From: Amazonocrinis nigriterrae CENA67
Lineage (GTDB): Bacteria > Cyanobacteriota > Cyanobacteriia > Cyanobacteriales > Nostocaceae
Assembly: GCF_016056305.1 (NCBI RefSeq)
Contig: NZ_JAECZC010000023.1
Span: forward strand, 1-64,000
Length of the DNA: 64,000 nucleotides
Direction: 5' to 3'
Positions 8,947-17,363 of the stretch are shown here, piece after piece (the stretch's first letter is position 1; every line of letters begins with the position of its first letter). The notes below the pieces were generated by a model that did no database searches, had not been told where the DNA came from, and was given only the letters and a program-made list of their open reading frames with translations. A program made the position numbers and the translations under genes.

Positions 8947-10533
8947 TTAGAAATCGAAGGTTGTACGAATCACACCGATATACTGAGAATCGTTTTTGCT
9001 GTCGTTTTCTGGGTTGAAAATCATCCAAAAACCAGGTGTGACTGAGATGTTGTCATTCACTCGCCAGCGATAGAATGCTTCTAGGTGGTATGAGTTGTCT
9101 CTGTCTTCACGCACATCACTGTTGGACACATGGGGCGGTAAACCAAAGAGAATCCCTGGCAGGTTGCCCTTACCTCCCACATCTGGAAATGACATGCCAA
9201 TTGCCCCAAACCAAGCATTAGCATTGTCACCGTTGTTCACAAACAGAGAATCTGTTCCTCCTCTACCATTGGCAATATCACTTAAACCTGAGTTCTTGGC
9301 AGTCGCCCAAATGTACCCACCCCAAGCATGGATTTGGAAATTTGGGGCAAAGCGATAGTATCCCTGTGCGCCCACAATGTCGCTGGCAGTGGCTATGCTG
9401 TTGCCAAAGGGAGAACTTGCCAAGGCGCTACCTGTCCCACCTGTCAGACCAATTCTGCTAGCAGGGCTATAGCCATGAGAGTAGGCAAGACCAAAAGCTC
9501 CTTGTTTGCCGTAATATTCCAAGTGAGCGAGGGCGTTGTAACCGCCGTCAAATAAGCCATGTCTTGCTGATGACAGATTCGGATTGTCTGCTAAATAGCC
9601 CAAAGTTAGAACCAAGTTTTTGCTCATATGCCAGTTGACAGCACCACCACCACCCCCTCGTCGGAAGAGGGGACTGTATGAGCCAAATAGTGAGGGAACG
9701 CCGTTACCATCATCAGCGATGGTAGCAGGTGTCATGGTGTTTGTAATGTCTGTGTAGCCAATACCTGCGGGGCCGACGACGAAGGAAACTGAATCGCTGA
9801 CTGGGAAGTAGTAACGGATGTGGGGAATACTGACTGTGTTGTCGCTGTCAGTATCAAAATTGAGGCGTGTCATCCCCGTGCCTGTGACTGAGGCAATTTG
9901 GCTTGTGCCGTTGGAATTTAAGAAGTTGCCAAACTCTAGCCGGACTCGCAACAAATCTTTGCCTGTGAAGCTACTTTCAAAGTTGAGACGGCTGCGATTT
10001 GCAAAGTAGGCTTGGGATTGATCGCCATCCCTACCCACACCGTTGCCAAAGGTATCGCTGATGGCGGTAATAATTTGGGCATTTAGTTTGGTTGTGGTGG
10101 AAAACTGCTGTGATTCTAGTGTTGCTGTACGCGCTTCAAGAACATCAACCCGCCCGCGTAGAGTTGCCAATTCTGTTGCAAATTCTGTTTGCAACTTTTG
10201 CAGTACTGTCAGGTCTTCTTTGCTGACCATATCAGTAGTGCTTGTGGCAATTAATTCATTGATTCGATTCAAGCAAGCATTTAAACCTGCTGCAAACTCA
10301 TAACGGCTTAAAGCACGATCGCCGCTATAGGTGCTGTCTGAATAACCTGCAATACAACCGTAGCGTTCGATTAGCGATTGTAATGCAACAAATGCCCAAT
10401 CAGTTGGTTGCACATCAGAAAACTGGGAAACCGAAGTTACTTGTCCTTGCAAGCTGCGATCGCCATCTGTTGCCCAGACCACTGGAATTGGCAACAGCAG
10501 TAAACAAAAGCTATAAAAAACAATTTTGAACAT
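8947..10533 (-). CDS. oprB: OprB-type carbohydrate-selective porin with SLH domain
   Basis: A 528-residue outer-membrane porin. It has a Sec signal peptide (1-21, ending VWA), a single SLH domain (about 33-95, FSDVQPTDWAF..LIERYGCIAGY) that binds peptidoglycan-linked polymer, a short coiled coil (about 105-150), and a C-terminal OprB beta-barrel ending in a terminal Phe, as expected for barrel assembly. This domain order is standard for cyanobacterial porins. It is probably co-transcribed with the downstream sugar permease and would let hexoses cross the outer membrane. Confidence 0.93.
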   Translation of the reverse strand: MFKIVFYSFCLLLLPIPVVWATDGDRSLQGQVTSVSQFSDVQPTDWAFVALQSLIERYGCIAGYSDSTYSGDRALSRYEFAAGLNACLNRINELIATSTTDMVSKEDLTVLQKLQTEFATELATLRGRVDVLEARTATLESQQFSTTTKLNAQIITAISDTFGNGVGRDGDQSQAYFANRSRLNFESSFTGKDLLRVRLEFGNFLNSNGTSQIASVTGTGMTRLNFDTDSDNTVSIPHIRYYFPVSDSVSFVVGPAGIGYTDITNTMTPATIADDGNGVPSLFGSYSPLFRRGGGGGAVNWHMSKNLVLTLGYLADNPNLSSARHGLFDGGYNALAHLEYYGKQGAFGLAYSHGYSPASRIGLTGGTGSALASSPFGNSIATASDIVGAQGYYRFAPNFQIHAWGGYIWATAKNSGLSDIANGRGGTDSLFVNNGDNANAWFGAIGMSFPDVGGKGNLPGILFGLPPHVSNSDVREDRDNSYHLEAFYRWRVNDNISVTPGFWMIFNPENDSKNDSQYIGVIRTTFDF

Positions 10534-11514
10534 TTGTATATTTTCAAAAAGGCTTTAATTTTGACTGTGTAACTACGATGTTTGCAATCATTTAGATAAC
10601 ATTCCCATTTCTTCAAAAACGGTGTTAGCACTTGCTGCAATCAGGTTTTAGTCTTGCTGAACTGCGTTGACAAGAAGCCTAACCAATAGTTTGGCCAAGC
10701 AAAGCTGACGCATTGTACAGAATCTTTGCGTTTAAAAAGCTTGAATGACTAATATTTAGTTTTATGCTCACTTTTAAAACATTTGCTCAATAATTAGAAT
10801 CATACATAGCCCCAGATCAATTGTGAGAATTACTAAGTAATTTGCAACATATCTCGATACATTCCTTTACAGGGGTTGGAATTATCACAACTAAGTAGGA
10901 GACAGGAGGTAAAAGCCTCGTAATAGGGAATTTCTCTGATTGGCATTTTATATATGATTATGTTCACTTACTTATAGCTAGCTATGATTTTGTTAATCAG
11001 ATTATTCTGATTACCGAGAGTGCAGAGGAGTAGAGGAATAGCTACTATTAATATTAAGTATGTGAGCAAAAAATCTATATTTTGGTATATATTCAAAAAC
11101 CCACTTTGGTGTTAGTAAATGCATCTTGCAAAACCACATCGTCAAAGGTGAACTATGAGAGAACCTGATGCGGAGCGTCGCGATCGCAAGGGAGCAGGGG
11201 AGCAGGGGAGATGGGGAGATGGGGAGATGGGGAGCAGGGGAGATGGGGAGAATTACAAATGGCAAATGACCACTAATACCGTTTTACTTTAAGGTTGATA
11301 CATTTAGGCTAGCAGAGGGGCAGGGGGGCAGAGGAGCAGAGGAGAAATTATTTGTATCATTTATTTAGTGAAATGGTATAACAACTGACCACTGACAACT
11401 GACCACTAACAACTGACCACTGACAAAAGAAATGGAGGCAGTTGCTAACCGCCCCCTTGTAGATTAAAGCTTGGATGTATTGAGAAATGCTCAGGCAGCA
11501 GGCTAGAAACTCAG
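10534..11514. other. 981-bp gene-free region with repeats and a gene scar
   Basis: No convincing gene on either strand. It holds the upstream region of the porin gene, G-rich heptamers (about 11190-11250, GGGGAGAT type; 11315-11343), TGACAAC-type heptamers (about 11386-11424), and a decayed copy of the mazG 3' end (11427-11512, listed separately). Confidence 0.6.
11427..11512 (+). pseudogene. Decayed duplicate of the mazG 3' end
   Basis: This stretch aligns with 4053-4140 of mazG over almost its whole length: both contain ATGGAGGCAGTTG, ACCGCCCCCTTG and TTGGATG in the same order and spacing. An extra A near the start and two in-frame stops destroy the reading frame, so it is not translated as MazG. 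It lies directly downstream of the M48 protease gene. It looks like an old segmental duplication or recombination scar. Confidence 0.8.
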
Positions 11515-13512
11515 CTATCTGCTGCTCAAAAACATAGTCAAGACTACTCCCAGGATAATCGATCCACCGCCAAGGATGAATGACCAGAAGCGATGGTAAC
11601 TGTTGACAAAGGTGCCATTTTCGCTCTGGAGTTGGATCAAATCCATCCAAGGAGCAACGCCTCGGCGGAACCAACCCACAGCCCCAACTTGTTCACCAAT
11701 CAAGCTTTTGACTCGCTTCATGCCAAACAAGAAATTACCAATGGGGCCAAAACGTGAGGCGTAGTGCAGATAAAGCATACCGCTACGGTCTTGGATTTTT
11801 AAATCGGAACCAAATTTATAACCAGCGTCGCCACGCCCAATTAATTGTCCTTCTATTTTTGCAGGTTGTCCGCGCAAGGGGCTGGCATAGGGGTCTGACA
11901 TTAAGGTGAGAATGTCGGTTTCTGGTGCTTGCTTGTAGCTGGGGAACATGACAAGGGCTTTTACTAGAATCCCTATTCCTAAACCGATGAATGGCGCACC
12001 CAATGTTATACCTGGGTTGCCAGTACTTGACAATAGGATAACGCCAAGTACTAAGCCAGCTAAGAAACCAATGGTTTCTGCACCATACAGCACAATATCT
12101 AAGAAGAAGTTACCGTAAAGTTTACCCTTGCTCAGGTTTTTGCCTTCTCCTATAACTCGCCCCATGTCGAACTCAGTTGGTAAACCTAACTGTTCTGCAT
12201 AGGTGCTGAGGGCGCGGACTCGTTTACCAGTCAGGGGATGGGTGGAATTTAACTCCATCCACCAGCCCCACGGGTTAAACATATCCCACAAAAAGACGCG
12301 ACCAATTTTTTGGGGGTCGGATGCAATGCGGTAGGCGGTTCCTGTGGAAGTTGCGGCTTTGGGGTCGTAGATACCCAAGGCGCGAGTCCCTTCAATTAAA
12401 CGGCTGGGTTCTTTTGATCGCGAACCTTCTTCAAGAATCCCGTAGGCAATTTTCACCAAAGCGCGAGATAATCCATTGGGATTACCTGTACTTTCTGCTG
12501 CGAAGTGGTCTGCGAAGTATTCTCTGGTGCGGGAAAGGTACAGCAGTAGGTAAGTACCGATGATGTAAAATATGTAGGCAACTAAACCAGCGGTTTGGAT
12601 GGCATCTTTGATTTTGTTATCGCCGCCGCCACGACCGAGGCGTCTGGCTGTGCTGTAAATTAGGTAACAAATTTGCACTAAGGTCGAAGCCACTGTCATC
12701 ACTGCAAAGTCCCAATGGACGATGTGTCCTAATTCGTGGGCGTAGACAGTAGCAATTTCATCATCGTCTAGATAAGTGAAAAGTCCCTGACTAACTACTA
12801 GGCGGGCACTGTTCGGTAATGAACCGTAAGTAAAAGCCGTGGGGTTTTGGTCGTTAATGATTCCTAGACGCGGGGCTTTGAGATTTTTCTGTTGGCAGAC
12901 TTGACGAATAACTCTAGCTGTCTCTGGACTGAGGCTTTCAACTTCTGCCAACTCTACCCAACGAGTTTGGTAAAGCCAGCTTTGGGTTAAGTCCATGAGA
13001 AACGGAGACAGGAAAAAGGCAGCGATGTTGAAAATTAATGTAATAGCAATAGCGATCGCTAGTCCTTGGAGAGGATCGTTGCTACCTAAAATAAATACTA
13101 AGCTCAAACCTAAAACCAACACCATGCCAAACAGCAAGGTCATGGTAACACCAGAGGCTAACACCAGACTACCGCCCACGCCTCCCATTGCTAATTTCAC
13201 ACCAGCAGCAGTAGCACGTCCGGCTTTTTGGATGGCACTAGTTTGGGTTGTTGGCGGTTCGGAAAAGGATTGACGAGCTTGTTCTGCCCAGTTGCGTACT
13301 TGTGGGTTTTCGCTGACTATTAACTTATGCCACAGGGTCGTAGCTTTTTCAATTTGCCCTGTAGCTTGATAAGCTTTCATCAGCCACATCTGTGCTGAAA
13401 GATAATCAGAGGAATTGTGATCTACACAATTGCGACTGAATTGTTCCAGCAAGTTAACTGCTTCTTGGTAACGCCCTTGTTGAAAGGCTTCTAATCCAGA
13501 TTGAAGTGACAT
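11515..13512 (-). CDS. M48-family membrane zinc metalloprotease with N-terminal TPR-like segment
   Basis: A 665-residue membrane protease related to HtpX/Ste24. The first ~90 residues look like tetratricopeptide repeats (GLEAFQQGRYQEAVNLLEQF). Two or three membrane helices follow (about 115-185), then the catalytic zinc site HELGH preceded by EIATVYA, helices near 310-340, the third zinc ligand in EYFADHFAAEST, and a C-terminal region with further helices. The ATG at 13512 is preferred over one 36 bases upstream because it follows an excellent AAAGGAGAT ribosome site. Likely role is membrane-protein quality control; the substrate is unknown. Confidence 0.9.
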   Translation of the reverse strand: MSLQSGLEAFQQGRYQEAVNLLEQFSRNCVDHNSSDYLSAQMWLMKAYQATGQIEKATTLWHKLIVSENPQVRNWAEQARQSFSEPPTTQTSAIQKAGRATAAGVKLAMGGVGGSLVLASGVTMTLLFGMVLVLGLSLVFILGSNDPLQGLAIAIAITLIFNIAAFFLSPFLMDLTQSWLYQTRWVELAEVESLSPETARVIRQVCQQKNLKAPRLGIINDQNPTAFTYGSLPNSARLVVSQGLFTYLDDDEIATVYAHELGHIVHWDFAVMTVASTLVQICYLIYSTARRLGRGGGDNKIKDAIQTAGLVAYIFYIIGTYLLLYLSRTREYFADHFAAESTGNPNGLSRALVKIAYGILEEGSRSKEPSRLIEGTRALGIYDPKAATSTGTAYRIASDPQKIGRVFLWDMFNPWGWWMELNSTHPLTGKRVRALSTYAEQLGLPTEFDMGRVIGEGKNLSKGKLYGNFFLDIVLYGAETIGFLAGLVLGVILLSSTGNPGITLGAPFIGLGIGILVKALVMFPSYKQAPETDILTLMSDPYASPLRGQPAKIEGQLIGRGDAGYKFGSDLKIQDRSGMLYLHYASRFGPIGNFLFGMKRVKSLIGEQVGAVGWFRRGVAPWMDLIQLQSENGTFVNSYHRFWSFILGGGSIILGVVLTMFLSSR

Positions 13513-13689
13513 AGGATCTCCTTTGCAAAGGAGTGATATTTGATCCATGAATACTCAATAGAACCAGCGTTCGTCATCGCAATTACGGAAAAATAGCAAG
13601 TATCAATTTGATTTTTGATAAGATGGCTGATGACTGTGGGATATTTTTTATTTGGAAGTAAATATAGGGTGTGTTATGCCGAAGGAATC

Positions 13690-13803
13690 GCGCACCGTCA
13701 ACAATCTAAGGTGCGGCGCTTGGCGACAACTATGTTAATAAACGTAAATGTAGGCTAACGCACCGTCAAAAATTTAAGGTGCGTTGTCGCCAAGCGCCGC
13801 ACC
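13690..13803. repeat. Nested inverted repeat, 21-bp perfect arms
   Basis: Arms 13710-13730 (GGTGCGGCGCTTGGCGACAA plus C) and 13783-13803 are exact reverse complements around a 52-nt loop. Each arm side also holds its own small hairpin, CGCACC..GGTGCG, giving a double-hairpin or cruciform-capable element. A related GTGCGTTA-type repeat lies at 51309-51388. It sits just past the stop of the 125-residue gene. Confidence 0.8.
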
Positions 13804-13810
13804 CTTGTAA

Positions 13811-14188
13811 TTATTGGCTCAATAAATTAACTACTTCACTCAGGAGTAGCTTGACTTTGTACAGGGTGTATATTCTCTCTTGCTCATATCGTTCTGGGTA
13901 TTTCATTCTTCTGCCTTCCAGGGATACCCTAATCAGCGCCATCTGTTCATTTGTGGGTTCTCTCATCTCATCAAGCGCTTCCCCAATACTCTGAATATTT
14001 CCAAAACTAGGTGATTTTATTCCCTTTCCTTGTTTCGATTGTGAAAGCGCTATCTGAGGGAACGCCATCAAGGATGTAATATAGCTGACTTTGTAGCCTG
14101 CATTCCCCGTTGGCTTGACGCTGTATCGCAAGCAAAGGTCTTTTAACTCTTGAAGTGTCATCGCTTCAAGTTCGGAGCGACTAAACAT
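13811..14188 (-). CDS. Hypothetical protein with SAP-like N-terminus
   Basis: A 125-residue basic protein of unknown function. Residues 6-40 (LEAMTLQELKDLCLRYSVKP..) resemble a SAP motif, a small helix-hairpin-helix found in DNA-binding proteins; the rest is predicted helical with a charged middle (MREPTNEQM) and a helical end. It stands alone. DNA binding is only an inference from the SAP-like pattern. Confidence 0.6.
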   Translation of the reverse strand: MFSRSELEAMTLQELKDLCLRYSVKPTGNAGYKVSYITSLMAFPQIALSQSKQGKGIKSPSFGNIQSIGEALDEMREPTNEQMALIRVSLEGRRMKYPERYEQERIYTLYKVKLLLSEVVNLLSQ

Positions 14189-14315
14189 ACAATAAAAGTG
14201 TCCATCTAAAGGTGGTTATCAGTGGTGAGTTGTTTACCAGACGTACGCACCACTGATATTTAAATGTTAATAGGATGCATACATCTAATTCAAGTTAGAT
14301 TTACAGTTCTCAACA

Positions 14316-14504
14316 ATGCCCAACCCTAAAGGAAAACCGGAGAATTTACCAATATACCCAGCTAAGGGGGAAGAACCATTAGAAGACAACCTTAGTTTTC
14401 GAGTCACTAAATCTATGAAAGAAGAGGTGAAAGCACATGATGATCCTGCCGAATTTTGTAGACGTGCGATTCAAGAGGCGCTAGATAAAGAAAAGAAAAA
14501 ATAG
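14316..14504 (+). CDS. Small ribbon-helix-helix-like protein, copy 1
   Basis: A 62-residue protein beginning MPNPKGKPENL, with LSFRVTKSMKEEVKAH (about 27-42) and a charged helical tail rich in Lys. The pattern strand, helix, helix resembles the MetJ/Arc ribbon-helix-helix fold of small DNA-binding proteins and antitoxins, but this is not proven. A second copy follows at 14597 with the same last ~35 residues. No partner toxin is seen next to it. Confidence 0.65.
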   Translation: MPNPKGKPENLPIYPAKGEEPLEDNLSFRVTKSMKEEVKAHDDPAEFCRRAIQEALDKEKKK

Positions 14505-14596
14505 GCAAGGGAGTATGAGAGCAGGGGAGAATGATTATTGAATAAATCTGATTGTTTGAAACCAGACAATTCAAGCTATATTTACTTTTCTAAACA

Positions 14597-14785
14597 ATGC
14601 CCAATCCAAAAGGAAAGCCAGAGAATTTAGAGCGAATACAGCCAAAAGGCGAAGAACCTATGACTGAACAGATAAGCTTTCGAGCCACCAAATCTATGAA
14701 AGAAGAGGTGAAAGCACATGACGACCCTGCCGAATTTTGTAGACGTGCGATTCAAGAGGCGCTAGACAGAGAAAAGAAAAAATAA
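14597..14785 (+). CDS. Small ribbon-helix-helix-like protein, copy 2
   Basis: A 62-residue tandem paralogue of the gene at 14316. Residues 1-11 and 31-62 are nearly identical between the copies, while residues 12-27 differ (ERIQPKGEEPMTEQI here). The DNA just upstream of both ATGs is also similar (..TTTAC.. TTCT..AACA before ATGCCCAA), so the duplicated unit included the leader. Followed by G-rich and TGACAAC heptamers. Confidence 0.65.
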   Translation: MPNPKGKPENLERIQPKGEEPMTEQISFRATKSMKEEVKAHDDPAEFCRRAIQEALDREKKK

Positions 14786-14792
14786 GCAAGGG

Positions 14793-14890
14793 ATGAGGGA
14801 GATGAGGGAGATGGGGGGATGGAGAGATGGGGAGAATGACAACTGACAACTGACAACTAACAACTGACAACTGACAACTGACAATTGACC
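14793..14890. repeat. STRR: G-rich and TGACAAC heptamer arrays
   Basis: GATGAGG/GATGGGG-type units (about 14793-14834) are followed by TGACAAC heptamers (about 14836-14888) between the small paralogue and proA. The TGACAAC family also occurs near 11386, 20000 and 42410. Confidence 0.8.
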
Positions 14891-14952
14891 AACCAACGTT
14901 GATAGGATAAGTAAAAGCCATAGATTTTTCCCACAGTTAAAAGTTGTTTGAC

Positions 14953-16260
14953 ATGACTACTCTCGAAGTTGCTTTACCTTTAGTTGCGATCGCTCAAAAA
15001 ACTCGCTCCTGTGCTAGTAAGTTGGCAATTCTCTCGACTGCGGCGAAAAATCAAGCAATCGATGCCATCGCCCAAGCTTTAGAATCTGCTAAAGATGAAA
15101 TTTTGCAAGCAAATGTTGCTGATTGTGAAGCGGCTACTGCGTCAGGAATTCCCCAACCACTTTATAAACGCCTACAGTTAGATGAACATAAGTTAAGAGA
15201 TGCGATCGCTGGTGTTCGAGATGTCGGTAAGCTAGCTGATCCTGTTGGGAAAGTGCAGATTCACCGGGAACTTGATACTGGCTTAATCCTGAAGCGGATT
15301 ACAAGTTCATTGGGTGTTTTGGGTATTATTTTTGAAGCACGTCCAGAGGCAGCAATTCAAATTGTCTCTTTGGCTATTAAATCTGGTAATGGTGTCATCC
15401 TTAAAGGTGGTAAAGAAGCTGTTCGTTCTTGTGAAGCGATAGTTAAGGCAATTAAACAAGGTTTATCTCAAACTGCTGTGAATCCTGATGCGGTACAGTT
15501 ACTCACAACTAGAGAAGAAACTTTAGAACTTTTGAAGTTAGATAAATATGTAGATTTAATTATTCCTAGAGGTTCTAATTCTTTTGTCCGGTTTGTGCAA
15601 GAAAATACCCGCATTCCGGTACTAGGTCATGCGGATGGCATTTGTCATCTTTATATAGATAAAGATGCTGATATTGCTAAAGCAGTAACAATTACAGTTG
15701 ATGCCAAAGCGCAATATCCTGCTGTTTGTAATGCCATTGAAACTTTGTTAGTTCATCAGTCAATTGCTACTGAATTTTTACCAAAAGCTGCCCAGGCTTT
15801 AGCAGAACGTCATGTAGAATTAAGAGGCGATGAACGTACTTTGGCAATCTTGCCTGATATTAACAAAGCAACAGCAACAGACTGGGAGACAGAATACAGC
15901 GATTATATTTTGTCCATTAAGATAGTGGATTCCATAGAAGACGCGATCGCCCATATTAATGAATATGGCTCTCGTCATACTGATGCCATTATCACTGAAG
16001 ATTCTGCGGCTAGTGAAACTTTCTTTGGACTAGTAAATTCAGCCAATATTTTTCACAATTGTTCTACCCGCTTTGCTGATGGTTTCCGCTACGGTTTTGG
16101 TGCAGAAGTGGGAATTAGTACCCAACAAATGCCACCCCGCGGCCCTGTCGGCTTAGAAGGATTGGTAACATATAAATATCAAATGACTGGCGATGGTCAG
16201 ATTGTAGCTACCTACACAGGGGCAAATGCCAAGCCTTTTACTCACAAGGATTTAGTGTAG
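14953..16260 (+). CDS. proA: Gamma-glutamyl phosphate reductase
   Basis: ProA reduces gamma-glutamyl phosphate with NADPH to glutamate-5-semialdehyde, the second step of proline synthesis. The ~435-residue protein has an aldehyde-dehydrogenase-type fold; [32 protein letters not shown] with the catalytic Cys, and the C-terminal [17 protein letters not shown] are all typical. The ATG at 14953 is chosen over a TTG nine bases upstream. It stands alone, with no proB nearby. Confidence 0.96.
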   Translation: MTTLEVALPLVAIAQKTRSCASKLAILSTAAKNQAIDAIAQALESAKDEILQANVADCEAATASGIPQPLYKRLQLDEHKLRDAIAGVRDVGKLADPVGKVQIHRELDTGLILKRITSSLGVLGIIFEARPEAAIQIVSLAIKSGNGVILKGGKEAVRSCEAIVKAIKQGLSQTAVNPDAVQLLTTREETLELLKLDKYVDLIIPRGSNSFVRFVQENTRIPVLGHADGICHLYIDKDADIAKAVTITVDAKAQYPAVCNAIETLLVHQSIATEFLPKAAQALAERHVELRGDERTLAILPDINKATATDWETEYSDYILSIKIVDSIEDAIAHINEYGSRHTDAIITEDSAASETFFGLVNSANIFHNCSTRFADGFRYGFGAEVGISTQQMPPRGPVGLEGLVTYKYQMTGDGQIVATYTGANAKPFTHKDLV

Positions 16261-16392
16261 AAGACATAGCATAATTTACGTTATTGCAAATAAACATAAA
16301 GTTTGCAGCCCGTGTTGTGATGGTAGGAAAAGTTCACTATATCTATGGTGAACAACCTAACAATAAAAGTGTTTGATTTTTAGTGCTAAATT

Positions 16393-16632
16393 ATGAACGC
16401 TTACAAAAAGTACATCACTATTACAGATCCAAAGCAAGTAATATTATCTGATTTACCGTTTCAGGTAGGACAGCGAGTTGAAATAATTATCTTAGCAGAG
16501 GATAACCCCAGAGCAGAAATTAGTCAAAAACTGCGAGATTTATTTGATAAAACACAGTCTATACAAGGAATACGAGATATTACAGAATCAGAAATAGCAG
16601 CAGAGATTGAAGCTTATCGACGTGGAGAATGA
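16393..16632 (+). CDS. Antitoxin of a PIN-type toxin-antitoxin pair
   Basis: A 79-residue acidic protein. The N-terminus (YITITDPKQVILSDLPFQVGQRVEIIILAED) looks like a small beta-rich, AbrB/DUF2281-like DNA-binding region; the C-terminal half is helical and acidic, as expected for the toxin-binding tail. Its stop overlaps the start of the PIN gene by 4 bp (ATGA), the usual coupling in type II toxin-antitoxin operons. Function is inferred mainly from this arrangement. Confidence 0.75.
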   Translation: MNAYKKYITITDPKQVILSDLPFQVGQRVEIIILAEDNPRAEISQKLRDLFDKTQSIQGIRDITESEIAAEIEAYRRGE

Positions 16633-17033
16633 AAGTTGTTATTGACACGAATGTTTTAGTTTCTGCTGTCATTAAGGGTGGAATACCAAGAGTAGTTATT
16701 CAGTTTATTGTTGATACTTATGACTGGGAATGGATTGTTTCTCAAGAAATTTTAACGGAATATAAGTCAGTATTAAGTCGTCCTAAATTTAAGTTGACAG
16801 AGGAAGTGAAAGCATCATGGTTTGAAATTATTGATGCATTTTCGACACTAATTGATGTCAATTTATCAATTGATTTTCCCAGAGACAGAAAAGATGCCAA
16901 GTTTTTAGCTTGTGCTTTAGCAGCAGAGGCAGATTTTTTGATTACAGGTGATTCTGATTTTAATCAGGCACAAATTTTGGTAAATACAACTATTATTTCT
17001 GTGTCGTTATTCAACAGGCTATGCGTGAGTTGA
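16629..17033 (+). CDS. PIN-domain toxin (putative RNase), COG1569-like
   Basis: A 134-residue PIN-domain protein. The metal-binding acids are visible: Asp6 in VVIDTNVLVSA, Glu near 44 (SQEILTEYKSVL), Asp near 94-97 (RDRKDAKFLACALAA) and Asp near 109-112 (ITGDSDFN). Such proteins are Mg2+-dependent RNases that act as toxins against tRNA, rRNA or mRNA. Coupled to the upstream antitoxin by an ATGA overlap. A CRISPR array begins about 80 bp downstream. Confidence 0.87.
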   Translation: MKVVIDTNVLVSAVIKGGIPRVVIQFIVDTYDWEWIVSQEILTEYKSVLSRPKFKLTEEVKASWFEIIDAFSTLIDVNLSIDFPRDRKDAKFLACALAAEADFLITGDSDFNQAQILVNTTIISVSLFNRLCVS

Positions 17034-17111
17034 CATTCACTTCGTAGTCTTGTCAGCGAATCTGCTTTCTGATACCTGAAAATCACCTATTAGCAATTCC
17101 AAGATATTAAA

Positions 17112-17297
17112 GTTGAAATTTCACTTAATCCCTATTAGGGATTGAAACAAACTCAAGGGGGATATACAGCGCTTAGTAGTGTAGTTGAAATTTCACTTAA
17201 TCCCTATTAGGGATTGAAACGTAGCTATTTGGCTTAATCTGACTCTTGGCACTATATTAGGTTGAAATTTCACTTAATCCCTATTAGGGATTGAAAA
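17112..17297. CRISPR. Mini CRISPR array: 3 repeats, 2 spacers
   Basis: Three 37-bp repeats, beginning GTTGAAATTTCACTTAATCC and ending TAGGGATTGAAAC, at 17112-17148, 17184-17220 and 17261-17297. The first two are identical; the third differs in its last base (A for C), which marks the degenerate end and suggests that the leader is on the low-coordinate side. Spacers are 17149-17183 (35 bp) and 17221-17260 (40 bp). The ATTGAAAC repeat end is typical of cyanobacterial type I-D/III arrays. No cas gene is in the window, so interference would depend on Cas proteins encoded elsewhere. Confidence 0.95.
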
Positions 17298-17363
17298 TAC
17301 TCCCTGTTTTTGCTTGTTTCCTATTCCCCATTCCCTATTCCCCATTCCCTACCCCGAAGGGGT

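Noticed and set aside
13811-13994. Plus-strand frame over the 125-residue gene as a coding region
   Set aside because: No ribosome site; Cys/Ser-rich shadow composition, whereas the minus-strand frame looks protein-like.
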